NCBI GenBank assembly: GCA_016875645.1 | Contig: VGPE01000073.1 | Coordinates: forward strand, 1 to 11,249 | Source of the DNA: Chloroflexota bacterium | GTDB lineage: Bacteria > Chloroflexota > Limnocylindria > Limnocylindrales > CSP1-4 | DNA length: 11,249 nucleotides | Direction: 5' to 3' | In this document: positions 1-9,135 of the stretch, piece after piece | Numbering within the stretch: the first letter of the stretch is position 1 | How the letters are laid out: every line of letters starts with the position of its first letter | Notes under the pieces: generated by a model | Seen by the model: only the letters and a program-made list of their open reading frames with translations | What the model was told of the DNA's origin: nothing | Databases searched by the model: none | Translations under genes and position numbers: made by a program

Positions 1-1
1 C

Positions 2-1285
2 GAGGTCGAGCTGCCGCTCGTTCCGGTGCTCGCGCGGATGGAGGCGGTGGGCGTTGCGCTGGACCAGGACGCCCTCGGCGTGCTGAACCGCGAGTTCGGC
101 GAGACGATCGCGCGCCTCGAGCGCGAGATCTGGACCGATGTCGGCCACGAGTTCAACCTGGGGAGCCCCAAGCAGCTTGAACAGGTGCTGTTCTACGAGC
201 TCAAGCTGCCGAAGGGCCGGCGCACGAAGACCGGCTACTCCACGGACGCGACGGTGCTCGAGGAGCTCCGGGCCGCGCACCCGGCGATCGGCAAGCTCCT
301 GGACTGGCGGATCTACACGAAACTGCGCTCGACGTACGTCGAGGCGCTGCCGACGCTGATCTCGCCCTTTGACGGGCGCCTGCACACGACGTTCCACCAG
401 TCGGTGGCATCGACAGGGCGCCTGTCGTCGTCGGACCCGAACCTGCAGAACATCCCGATCCGGACCGAGCTGGGTCGGCGGATCCGGCGGGCGTTCGTCG
501 CGGGCAAGCCGTCGCTGACGCTGCTCGCCGCCGACTACAGCCAGATCGAACTCCGGATCCTCGCCCACGTGTCCGGTGACGAGCACCTGCGCGAGGCGTT
601 CGCCAGGGGCGAGGACATCCACCGGGCGACGGCGGCCCGGGTGCTCGGCAAGCCGCCAGCGGAGGTGACCGCAGACGAGCGCTCGATGGCCAAGATGGTC
701 AATTTCGGGCTGGCCTACGGAATGAGCGACTTCGGGCTCTCGTCGCGGGCGGGCATCTCGCGCCAGGCGGCCCAGGAGTTCATCAACAGCTATTTCGCGA
801 GCTACTCGGGCATCAGCTACTACATGATCGCGATCAAGGAGCGGGCGCGGGAACAAGGCTTCGTGACAACGCTGCTGGGGCGGCGGCGGGCCATTCCCGA
901 GCTCCAGGCGCGCAACGCCGCGCTTCGAGGGGCGGGGGAGCGGATGGCGATCAACATGCCGATCCAGGGCACGGCCGCGGACATCGTGAAGATCGCGATG
1001 ATCCGGGTGGATCAGCGGCTGCGCGCGGCCGGCCTGCACGCGCGGCTGCTGCTCTCCGTCCACGACGAACTGCTGTTCGAGACGCCACGGGACGAGGTGG
1101 AGCCGCTGGCTGACCTCGTGCGCGAGGCCATGGAAACGGCACTTCCGCTGAACGTTCCGCTCACCGTGGACGTGAAGGTCGGCGATGACTGGGAGGCGAT
1201 GACGCCGCTCACCCGCCACGATGCCGCTCTGGCCGAAGCGGACGAAGCGCCCGCGGAGCTGTCGGCCGCGAGCTCTGTCGCGTAA
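2..1285 (+). CDS. polA: DNA polymerase I, C-terminal polymerase domain (5' truncated by window edge)
   Basis: This is the last 427 residues of a family A DNA polymerase, open at the left edge with the first full codon at base 2. The enzyme fills gaps in excision repair and replaces Okazaki primers. The visible part starts in the thumb region (EVELPLVPVLARME) and covers fingers and palm. Motif A is DYSQIELR with catalytic Asp at partial residue 178 and the steric-gate Glu at 183. The O-helix motif B has Lys231, Phe235 and Tyr239 in K-x2-NFG-x2-YG, and motif C is VHDE at 353-356. Phe at the NFG position is the usual bacterial form that discriminates against dideoxynucleotides. After the last conserved strand (VDVKVGDDW) there is a non-conserved Ala/Glu-rich tail of about 30 residues. 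The 5'-nuclease and any 3'-5' exonuclease domain lie outside the window, so proofreading status cannot be judged. The stop is 15 bases before mutM, which fits one operon. Identity is certain. Confidence 0.97.
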   Translation, partial: EVELPLVPVLARMEAVGVALDQDALGVLNREFGETIARLEREIWTDVGHEFNLGSPKQLEQVLFYELKLPKGRRTKTGYSTDATVLEELRAAHPAIGKLLDWRIYTKLRSTYVEALPTLISPFDGRLHTTFHQSVASTGRLSSSDPNLQNIPIRTELGRRIRRAFVAGKPSLTLLAADYSQIELRILAHVSGDEHLREAFARGEDIHRATAARVLGKPPAEVTADERSMAKMVNFGLAYGMSDFGLSSRAGISRQAAQEFINSYFASYSGISYYMIAIKERAREQGFVTTLLGRRRAIPELQARNAALRGAGERMAINMPIQGTAADIVKIAMIRVDQRLRAAGLHARLLLSVHDELLFETPRDEVEPLADLVREAMETALPLNVPLTVDVKVGDDWEAMTPLTRHDAALAEADEAPAELSAASSVA

Positions 1286-1300
1286 CGGCGTCCACGCCCG

Positions 1301-2388
1301 ATGCCCGAGTTGCCCGAGGTCGAGACCGTCGCGCGCGATCTGCGCGGCCTCGTGGTTGGTGCCCGGATCACCGCGGTTCGCTGCGACTGGCCGCGAACCG
1401 TGCGCGGTGAGGACGTCGACGCGTTCACGCGTTCCGTCGTCGGTCGCACGATCGAGGGCACGGGCCGGCGGGCAAAGCTCGTACTCCTCGAGCTGTCGGG
1501 CGAGACCGTGATCGCCATCCACCTCAAGATGACGGGCCAGCTGTTCGTGGTGCCGGCCGCGGCCGCGCCGGACAGGTTCGTCCACCTGGCGCTGGAGCTC
1601 GCCGACGGTCGGGAGTTGCGGTTCCGGGATATCCGCAAGTTCGGGCGGGTCGGGGCGTACCCGCGCGCCGCGCTCGCGGGCGGCGCAGCGGCCCGTGAAC
1701 TGGGCGCCGGCGACGTCTTCGAGCTGGGACCGGAGCCGCTGGATCCCGCCTTCACCCGGGCGCGCTTCCGCGAGCACATCGCCGGCCGCCGGGCACGGAT
1801 CAAGACGCTCCTGACCGACCAGACGTTCCTGGCTGGGATCGGGAACATCTACGCCGACGAGGCGCTGTGGCGGGCGCGACTCCATCCCCTCCGTTCAGCC
1901 GCGTCCCTCCGGCGCGACGACCTGCGCCGCCTGTACGACGCGCTGCGGGCGATCCTCGTGGAGGCGGTGGCGTATCGCGGATCCTCGATCGACGACTACA
2001 CCGCGCCCGAGGGGGACGGCTCGATGCAGGAGCGCCTCCAGGTCTACCAGCGCGCCGGCGAGGCCTGCCCGCGCTGTCGGCGACCGATCCGGAGGATCGT
2101 GCTCGGCATGCGCTCCACCCATTTCTGCTCGTGGTGCCAGCGGCTGCCGGTGGGGGAGCGACCCGCGGTGGCGAAGATCCTCGCGTCGGCCCGTGGCGCG
2201 GCGGGTCCTCGCCGACGTGGCCGGCGCTGGACGGAGTTGCCGGTCGGGGAAGGGGCTGTGGGTCTCACGCCCGCCGAACAGGCCGCCGCCCGACGGCGGG
2301 CTCGAAGTGAGGCAACACGACGGGCGGCAGCGACCCGGCGCGCGGAGGCGCGTGCGACGGGGTCGGGCTCGGCCGAGGGCAGCGCCTG

Positions 2389-2389
<1 letters not shown>
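1301..2389 (+). CDS. mutM: Formamidopyrimidine-DNA glycosylase (Fpg/MutM) with a long basic C-terminal extension
   Basis: This bifunctional glycosylase/AP lyase removes 8-oxoguanine and ring-opened purines. The start is fixed by MPELPEVETV, because Pro2 must be the exposed N-terminal nucleophile. Glu3, the beta-turn Lys (Lys59 in GRRAK), the void-filling triad Met77, Arg112 and Phe114, the helix-two-turn-helix around GNIYADEALW (Asn182) and a complete zinc finger (Cys256, Cys259, Cys276, Cys279; CX2C-X16-CX2C, with Arg271) are all visible, so it should be active. Fpg proteins are usually about 270-290 residues; this one has 362. The extra ~80 residues after the zinc finger (about 283-362) are rich in Arg and Ala, contain a single Lys, and look disordered or helical and positively charged. 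No clear Shine-Dalgarno precedes the ATG. The gene sits 15 bases after polA, and its TGA overlaps the next ATG by one base (TGATG). Placement beside polA is common in Gram-positive-type bacteria, for example Bacillus subtilis. Confidence 0.96.
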
Positions 2390-4427
<2,038 letters not shown>

Positions 4428-4431
<4 letters not shown>

Positions 4432-5096
4432 GCCCCCGCGGAGAAGCGGATGCCGTGGCAGCCGCCGTCCGGTCGCGACCGCTGCGGATCGGGTTGACGG
4501 GGCCCATCGGCTGCGGCAAGTCCACCATCGCGGGCTGGCTTCGTGCCTGGGGTGGTGCGGTGGTCGATGCAGACGCCCTGGCGCGCGAGGTCACACGGCC
4601 GGGCGAACCGGCGCACGACGCCGTGCTGGCGCTCTTCGGCGATGCGGTGCGCGCCGCTGACGGCACCTTGGACCGCGCCGCGCTGGCCGCGATCGTCTTT
4701 CGGGACCCGGGCGCGCTCGCGGCCCTGGAACGCATCGTCCATCCGGCCGTGCGGCCGAGGATCATGGCGGCACTGGCCGCCGCCGAGGGCGGCGTGCAGT
4801 TCGTCGCGCTCGAGGCGATCAAGCTGATCGAGTCGGGCTATGCCCCGCTGTGCGACGAGGTATGGCTGATCACGTGCGACCCGGTGCGCCAGCGCGATCG
4901 GCTGATCGCGCGGGGCCTGGCGCGCGAGGACGCGGAGCGACGCATGGCGGCGCAGGCCGGTCTCAGCGCACGCCTGGCGCCGGCCGCGACGCGGATCATC
5001 GAGACGGACGGGCCGCGCGAGGCCACCGCGAACCTGGTGGCCGCGGCGTTGACCTCGGCGCTCGCCCGCCACCGGGCTGCGGGCGCCGGCGTCTAG
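4428..5096 (+). CDS. coaE: Dephospho-CoA kinase
   Basis: This P-loop kinase catalyses the last step of coenzyme A synthesis, phosphorylating the 3'-hydroxyl of dephospho-CoA with ATP in the cytoplasm. Evidence is the P-loop GPIGCGKST at residues 25-33, the following VVDADALARE segment with the conserved Asp pair of the family, the VHPAVRPRI segment, a lid region with the R-x2-R-L-x2-R pattern, and an E-x3-R-R-x3-Q helix. The length of 222 residues is near the family norm; an 18-residue N-terminal lead precedes the first beta-strand (LRIGLTG). The GTG start is chosen because of the GTGA overlap with the upstream stop and the GAGGAG eight bases earlier. coaE is a frequent downstream neighbour of polA and mutM. 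The TAG stop lies in the palindrome CTAG, which also gives the stop of the convergent cpaB gene, so there is no intergenic terminator space. Confidence 0.95.
5093..5096. other. CTAG tetramer shared as stop codon by two convergent genes
   Basis: The + strand reads TAG at 5094-5096 (end of coaE). The - strand reads TAG at 5095-5093 (end of cpaB). One four-base palindrome therefore terminates translation in both directions. The two coding regions meet with no spacer, so any transcription terminator must lie inside the opposing gene. Confidence 0.9.
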
Positions 5097-6046
5097 GGCG
5101 TGGTCGCGGTCTGCGGACTCGGCGCTGGCGTGGCAGCTGCCAGGATCGCGGGCGGCGGCGTCGGCGCGGTGATCGGAGGTCCGGCGTTGATCGGCTGGCC
5201 CGCCCGCGGGTACACCTGCGGGACCGAGAGGCCGTAGCGCTGGATGATCCTGTGCGTCGTCTGCCCGAGAAGCGACGCATCGACGAGACGGTTGTCGACC
5301 TCCGGGCGCAGGGCGAGCGTGAACGACGCCACGCCGGATGCCTGCATATGGGCGATCTCCTCGGCGACCTCCTCGGTCACCTTGATGACGTAGAACGAGC
5401 CTTTCTTGGTGAGGATCGGGACGTCCTGGTACGTCACTTTGGTCGCCTTGTCGCCGTAGAACTGGCCTTCCTCGAGCACCTCGTTGGGGACGAGGATGGT
5501 GGTGGTGACCATGACATCGACGTGCTGGCCCGCGTCGAGGATGCCGCCGACGGCCCGATCGTCGGGCACCGCGAGCGACACGGCACGCCACGCGGGGGAG
5601 TCCGGCCCGAACGACTCCTCGGGCCCGATGATCGAGACCGCGCCCGTCTCGGCGCTGAACGCGAACAGGTTGGACGTCACCAGCTGGCCCTGGAGGATCG
5701 CGACGCTCGAGATCCTCCCGACGATCTGATCGGGCGACTGAAAGGTGCCCTGTGCGTTCGTGGCGTCCATCGGGACATTGCGCAGCTGCAGATCGTCGGC
5801 CGAGATCGGAGTCCGGGCGGTGATCGTGCGGCTTGCCACGACCACCGGGACGGTGGGCGCTGCCGATGACGATGCCTGCTGCTGGGCGCGCGACAGGAAC
5901 ACGAACGAGCCCAGTCCGCTGGCGACCGCGAGCACCAGGCCGGCCACGATCAGCTTGCGGCTGCGGGTCCGCGTTTCGGCGATGGACGGGCCGAGGTCGA
6001 ACTCGGCGCTGACGGGTTGTGGCTTCTTCTTGCGGGCGACTTGCAT
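5093..6046 (-). CDS. cpaB: CpaB/RcpC-like Flp pilus assembly protein
   Basis: CpaB/RcpC proteins are envelope components of the Tad (Flp) pilus system, thought to link the inner-membrane machine to the cell exterior or peptidoglycan. The 317-residue product has a short basic cytoplasmic lead (ARKKK near the N-terminus), one transmembrane segment at about 31-51, and an SAF-like domain at about 66-125 (PVVVASRTITARTPIS, then a V-P-M-D turn). The RcpC-type domain follows at about 154-250 (AVSLAVPDDRAVGGILDAGQ, then HVDVMVTT). The last ~40 residues are a Pro/Ala/Thr-rich tail. ATG 6046 is preceded by GGAG at 6060-6057, a 10-base spacing. It is the last gene of the leftward block, 135 bases after the TadG-like gene, and overlaps coaE tail to tail. 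The secretin and motor ATPases that normally work with CpaB are not in the window; in a single-membrane bacterium no secretin would be expected. Confidence 0.9.
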   Translation of the reverse strand: MQVARKKKPQPVSAEFDLGPSIAETRTRSRKLIVAGLVLAVASGLGSFVFLSRAQQQASSSAAPTVPVVVASRTITARTPISADDLQLRNVPMDATNAQGTFQSPDQIVGRISSVAILQGQLVTSNLFAFSAETGAVSIIGPEESFGPDSPAWRAVSLAVPDDRAVGGILDAGQHVDVMVTTTILVPNEVLEEGQFYGDKATKVTYQDVPILTKKGSFYVIKVTEEVAEEIAHMQASGVASFTLALRPEVDNRLVDASLLGQTTHRIIQRYGLSVPQVYPRAGQPINAGPPITAPTPPPAILAAATPAPSPQTATTP

Positions 6047-6136
6047 CGGGCGGTTGCTCCAGGTCCGGGCTTCAGTCGTTCGGTACGGCCGGTTGATCGT
6101 GGGGCGACCATGGAGCCGACGGGCATGCCTCGTTGG

Positions 6137-6170
6137 TCCCGGTCGAACTCGCCGTTCGGTGGGGTCGGGA
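6137..6170 (-). other. Candidate intercistronic stem-loop between the TadG-like gene and cpaB
   Basis: The 135-base gap between these genes contains a nested inverted repeat. An outer stem TCCCG/CGGGA lies at 6137-6141 and 6166-6170. An inner stem CGAAC/GTTCG lies at 6144-6148 and 6154-6158 with a five-base loop. There is no T-tract on either side, so it does not look like an intrinsic terminator; it could be an mRNA processing or attenuation element, or chance in G+C-rich DNA. No small gene or promoter is evident in the rest of the gap. Confidence 0.25.
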
Positions 6171-6181
6171 GAGGGCCGGGC

Positions 6182-7246
6182 TCAGTTGACGAGCTGGACG
6201 GCCAGGGGAGCCCCGGCGAATCCGGGCGTGGTCGTGGTCGGACCCAGGTAGAACGGCTGGCGCCAGACACCCTTGATGTCCTTACCGCCATTGCAGTCGG
6301 TGACCTGGAAGCCCGTATAGCCGACAATGTGGTACCAGGCGTTGTTCCCGGTCCCGCCCGCGTAGTCCCAGACGGGAACCGGCAGGGTCGTGCCGGCCGT
6401 GATCCAGTACGAGCAGTCGGCCGAGGCCTTGTTGCCCGGCAGGCTTCCGATCCGGTCGAGGCTGCCGGGCTGGCCAACGAGGTCGCAGCACCCATACGAC
6501 TTGCCCGGCGGGCCGATCTGGTCCTGGAGGAACGGTTTGTTGGGGTCACAGCCCCCGGCGTTGGCGGGCGGGTCCTGGCCCAGGCCGTACCCGTCGCACC
6601 CGAACTTGAGCCAGCCGAAGCCGCCCGGCACGTTGAGTGTGCCCGGTGTCAATTGGCGCGGATAGCAGGGGTCGTCCTCGTCGCTGGTGTTGATCGGCCC
6701 GGAGCACGGCTGGCGGTTGTTGAAGAAGGCCTCGGCGATGCCGGCCGGGAATACGGCGCCCGGGATCCGCGCCGCGTAGTAGCCGCCGCGTGCCGTTGCG
6801 CTGGCGCCGGCAGTCCAGGTGTTGGCGCCGATCACGCTCAGCAGGAACGGGGTCCACGGTCGGGAAACCGTGACCCTGACTCCCACCGAGAACGACGGGA
6901 TCGACCCGCTCCCGACGTACCCGAGGACGGAGCCGCTCGCGGACACATAGACGGGCCCGCTCGTGCTGCCGAACGTGATCGGCGCCCCGCCGTTGGTTGC
7001 CACCGAGGCAGTGATGGCGGCCTGCACGTTCGCGTCCGTCCCGTCCTCGTGGTTGTCGGCGATCCAGATCGCAACGATCCGGGCGCCGGCGAGCGCGGCG
7101 AAGTCAGCAGTGTTCTGAGCTTCGCGGCGCTGGACGAGGGCATAGCCGCCATCGACTGCAAGCCCGGCGGCCATGACGAGGACACCGATCGCCGCCGCCA
7201 TCACCACGATCGCCTGGCCGGATGCCCTATGCGGAACCCTGGACAC
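6182..7246 (-). CDS. TadG-like pilus assembly protein with cysteine-rich C-terminal half
   Basis: The N-terminus has the typical TadE/TadG-like architecture: a short basic lead, SGQAIVVMAAAIGVLVMAAG as a membrane anchor (about 9-31), then VDGGYALVQRREAQNTADFA followed by an ALAGAR segment, as in the Flp pilus-assembly TadE/G-like (Tad) family. A beta-rich stretch ending VTVSRPWTPFLLSVIG and a further Ala/Thr-rich strand is also family-like. Unlike the two pseudopilins upstream, the position five residues after the Gly is Val, not Glu, so prepilin-peptidase cleavage is not predicted. Residues about 178-354 are unfamiliar. They are rich in Gly, Pro and aromatic residues and contain all eight cysteines (181, 194, 217, 233, 253, 254, 278, 318), which suggests an extracytoplasmic, disulfide-stabilised domain. 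The GTG start is supported by a perfect AGGAGG eight bases upstream. The protein is likely membrane-anchored with its bulk outside. The function of the C-terminal half is unknown to me. Confidence 0.82.
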   Translation of the reverse strand: MSRVPHRASGQAIVVMAAAIGVLVMAAGLAVDGGYALVQRREAQNTADFAALAGARIVAIWIADNHEDGTDANVQAAITASVATNGGAPITFGSTSGPVYVSASGSVLGYVGSGSIPSFSVGVRVTVSRPWTPFLLSVIGANTWTAGASATARGGYYAARIPGAVFPAGIAEAFFNNRQPCSGPINTSDEDDPCYPRQLTPGTLNVPGGFGWLKFGCDGYGLGQDPPANAGGCDPNKPFLQDQIGPPGKSYGCCDLVGQPGSLDRIGSLPGNKASADCSYWITAGTTLPVPVWDYAGGTGNNAWYHIVGYTGFQVTDCNGGKDIKGVWRQPFYLGPTTTTPGFAGAPLAVQLVN

Positions 7247-7254
7247 CTTCCCGC

Positions 7255-7260
7255 CCTCCT
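7255..7260 (-). promoter_or_regulatory. Strong ribosome binding site for the TadG-like gene, fused to the upstream stop codon
   Basis: On the - strand the sequence reads TAGGAGG. TAG (7261-7259) is the stop of the TadE-like gene, and AGGAGG (7260-7255) is a perfect Shine-Dalgarno eight bases before the GTG at 7246-7244. It fixes the GTG start and suggests that terminating and initiating ribosomes interact. Confidence 0.85.
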
Positions 7261-7798
7261 AGTTGACGACCATCGAGGCCGCGCCGCTCAGGGTCACGTT
7301 GCCAACGAGCTGGCTGAGGACCGGAGTCAGCGTCTGGAATGTCTGGACCACTCGGACGCTCACGACCGATCCGGACGAGCGGGCCGTGCAGGACTGGCCC
7401 GTCCACGCGCCACCGGGAGCCGTGGTGGCGCAACTGAGGTGAAGGCCCTGGCTTTGCAGGTCCGCGAAGGGGGTCATCATCCGGTTGGCGGCCGCCAGCA
7501 CGTTGGTCCGGAAGGCATCGAACGTGGCCGGGCAGGTCGGTCCTCCGCCGGTCCCGCAGGCGGCGTCGCTCGACGCGATCCACGATGCCTGGACGGCCCC
7601 CGTGCGGGCGGCTTCGCGCGCGGCCTGGGAGAGCGCGCTGTTGAGAAAGACGAGGCGCGCGCCGTCGATGAGGCCGAAGAAGGCGATCATGAAGATCGGC
7701 AGCACGAGCGCGAACTCGAGCAACGCCTGTCCCCTCGCCCGTTCCCGAAGTGGCGCTGCGGCGGGGAGGTGGCGGCGCCGTCGTCGAACTCGAATCAC
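7259..7798 (-). CDS. tadE: TadE-like pseudopilin
   Basis: The product is a 179-residue protein with a very basic cytoplasmic lead (MIRVRRRRRH and further Arg to residue 22). It then has RGQALLEFALVLPIFMIAFF, a TadE-type signal and transmembrane segment, followed by IDGARLVFLNSALSQAAREA plus an A-R-T-G turn, the conserved region after the anchor. The motif G23|QALLEF has Glu at +5, so a TadV/CpaA-type prepilin peptidase could cleave after Gly23. The C-terminal part is beta-rich with Cys81, Cys89, Cys123 and Cys137, and ends TLSGAASMVVN, as in many TadE/G proteins. The open frame runs much further upstream, but that part is a shadow of the preceding gene. The chosen GTG at 7798-7796 overlaps the upstream TGA as GTGA. 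There is no good Shine-Dalgarno, so re-initiation by coupled ribosomes is likely. TadE pseudopilins are minor components needed for Flp fibre assembly; this role is inferred from the family. Confidence 0.87.
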   Translation of the reverse strand: MIRVRRRRRHLPAAAPLRERARGQALLEFALVLPIFMIAFFGLIDGARLVFLNSALSQAAREAARTGAVQASWIASSDAACGTGGGPTCPATFDAFRTNVLAAANRMMTPFADLQSQGLHLSCATTAPGGAWTGQSCTARSSGSVVSVRVVQTFQTLTPVLSQLVGNVTLSGAASMVVN

Positions 7799-8910
7799 GG
7801 GACGAGCGACTGACTGGTGCTCGCCGAGCACGATCCGTTCGTGATGGTGAGGGTGACGGTGTAGGGGCCGCTGCCGGAGAACGTGTGACGGGATGGCGCC
7901 TGGCCCCAGCCCACGTCGCCGTCGCCGTATGTCCAGTACCAGGTGTTCGGCGCGGGCTGCCCTGTGTAGGCCCCGTAGAAGTTGTACTTGTTGGAATTGC
8001 CCTGCTCGGTGCAGGAGAACATGGCCACCATCGTGCACGCAGGGTCGGGCGGCGGCGTCGGAACCGGCGTGGGCGTGGGCGTGGGGGAGGGGCTCGGAGA
8101 TGCTGTCGGCGGCGCGGCTGGCACGCTGACGTTCTGGGTCGCGGTCTCCGATCCCCCGGGATTCCGGGTGACCAGCGTGATCGTGTACGTACCCGGCGCC
8201 GCATACGTGTAGGTCGTCTGCATGCCGACGACCGGCGGGAAGGGATCCGCGCCATCGCCCATATCCCACTCATAGGAGGAGATGGCGCAGCGTCCGCTGT
8301 TCGGAGCAGACGCCGTGGCGTCCAGCGTGACGGTCAGGTTTGCGGAGCTCACCGTGAACTGCGCCTTCCGCGGATCGTTGCACTCGTTGGGCTGGTTCTC
8401 GCCGCCGTAGGGCAGGAGCCCGAACACGGCCGCCGTCGCCGAGCCGCGGACGGCGAAGGAGCTCCCGAGCACGTTCGAGACGACGGGCGTGATGAACCCG
8501 AACGTCCGGCTGACGGTCACCGTCACGGTGTTGCCGGTCCCATCTCCGCCGGCCGCCGAGGCGCAGCTGATGCTCGCTCCGCCGGGCGTCCGGCAGACGG
8601 TCGTGACGACGAAGCCGCCCTCGCCGCCCTGGGCCCGGACGTTCGCTTCCTGGCTGACGCGCGTGCTGATCCCGGCCGTATCGGTCGGGTTGCCGGCGGC
8701 GAATGCGGCGCCCTCGCGCGCCCCATTCACGACCTCGATCCACGAGAAGAACATGCGTCCCGCGTCCAGCCCGAGCGCGACCATCGCCAGCAGCATCGGG
8801 ACCAGCAGGGCGAATTCGACCACGGCCTGGCCGCCCGTTCGCGCGTGCGCACGCGACCGGCCGCGGGAGTTCGGGCCTCGGTCGCCGTCACTGGCGCTGG
8901 CTGCTTCCAT
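7795..8910 (-). CDS. TadE-like pseudopilin fused to two PKD domains
   Basis: The 371-residue product starts with an Arg-rich lead, then GGQAVVEFALLVPMLLAMVA, a TadE-like anchor (about 28-53) with cleavage motif G27|QAVVEF and Glu at +5. LDAGRMFFSWIEVVNGAREGA follows, as in TadE. A beta-rich body runs to about residue 180. The next ~80 residues (184-263) form a PKD domain with SYEWDMGDG at 213-220 and TYTYAAPGTYTITLVTRNPG. A Pro/Ser/Thr linker follows (264-290, alternating Thr-Pro), then a second PKD-like domain (293-371) with WYWTYGDG at 324-331 and GPYTVTLTITNG. PKD folds are extracellular beta-sandwiches that bind protein, chitin or polysaccharide, or act as spacers. An adhesive or surface-exposed tip-type minor pilin is therefore a reasonable inference. 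The start is uncertain: ATG 8910 has GGAGGT 12 bases upstream, ATG 8937 is the alternative, and the frame stays open to a GTG at 9141. It is the first gene of the leftward block. Confidence 0.83.
   Translation of the reverse strand: MEAASASDGDRGPNSRGRSRAHARTGGQAVVEFALLVPMLLAMVALGLDAGRMFFSWIEVVNGAREGAAFAAGNPTDTAGISTRVSQEANVRAQGGEGGFVVTTVCRTPGGASISCASAAGGDGTGNTVTVTVSRTFGFITPVVSNVLGSSFAVRGSATAAVFGLLPYGGENQPNECNDPRKAQFTVSSANLTVTLDATASAPNSGRCAISSYEWDMGDGADPFPPVVGMQTTYTYAAPGTYTITLVTRNPGGSETATQNVSVPAAPPTASPSPSPTPTPTPVPTPPPDPACTMVAMFSCTEQGNSNKYNFYGAYTGQPAPNTWYWTYGDGDVGWGQAPSRHTFSGSGPYTVTLTITNGSCSASTSQSLVP
8041..8121 (-). other. Proline-threonine linker coding region with GTGGGC hexamer repeat
   Basis: This stretch encodes the Pro/Ser/Thr linker between the two PKD domains. 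Within it, 8067-8085 on the + strand repeats GCGTGG in tandem units of six bases, which code for Thr-Pro pairs. Short in-frame tandem repeats of this kind can change copy number by slippage without breaking the frame, and so alter linker length. Confidence 0.6.
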
Positions 8911-9135
8911 GGTCGGCGCGGGACCTCCATCTCGCATCAGGATGGATGCTTCCAGTCTCCGAAGGCTCGCCACGGAGCGGAATGGCGCGTTCGTCCCGTC
9001 TCGCACCGCCCGTTCGTGCCGCACGCGGGGTGGTCTGTCCACCTGCGGGTGGGTCCGGTGGGGTGCGGTCCCGGACACGGTGGTGCGCGTGCGCCACGGC
9101 ACTCCTGGCGGGGGTCCGACAGGGGTCCGATAACT
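8911..9135. other. Divergent control region between the pilus block and uvrB (left part)
   Basis: This non-coding stretch separates the leftward pilus genes from uvrB. Near its left end, GGAGGT at 8928-8923 on the - strand is a candidate ribosome binding site for ATG 8910. I could not identify a convincing -35/-10 pair for the leftward operon. The - strand reading frame is open across it, but the encoded residues are Arg/Pro-rich without family resemblance, which fits G+C-rich spacer DNA. Confidence 0.5.
9111..9130. repeat. Tandem direct repeat GGGGTCCGA, 11-bp period
   Basis: GGGGTCCGA occurs at 9111-9119 and again at 9122-9130. The period of 11 bases is close to one helical turn, and the second copy ends five bases before the SOS-type palindrome. 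It could be a binding site for a regulator of either divergent gene. Chance is possible in such G+C-rich DNA. Confidence 0.4.

Noticed and set aside
5131..5142. TGGCAGCTGCCA, a perfect 12-bp palindrome within the cpaB 3' end
   Set aside because: It has no loop or T-tract and arises from consecutive Ala codons in the low-complexity tail. It is not a credible terminator or operator.
6144..6158. CGAAC-N5-GTTCG as a second SOS box
   Set aside because: The spacer is five bases, not four, so it does not fit the LexA core. It is described instead as part of a possible stem-loop.
6017..7813. 598-codon + strand frame opposite the TadG-like and TadE genes
   Set aside because: No domain is visible, and it is antisense to genes with clear TadE/TadG signatures and good start signals.
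7799..8269. N-terminal extension of the TadE gene up to 8269
   Set aside because: The extra residues are a frame-shifted reading of the PKD-encoding part of the upstream gene. The TadE anchor begins just after GTG 7798, which has the GTGA overlap.
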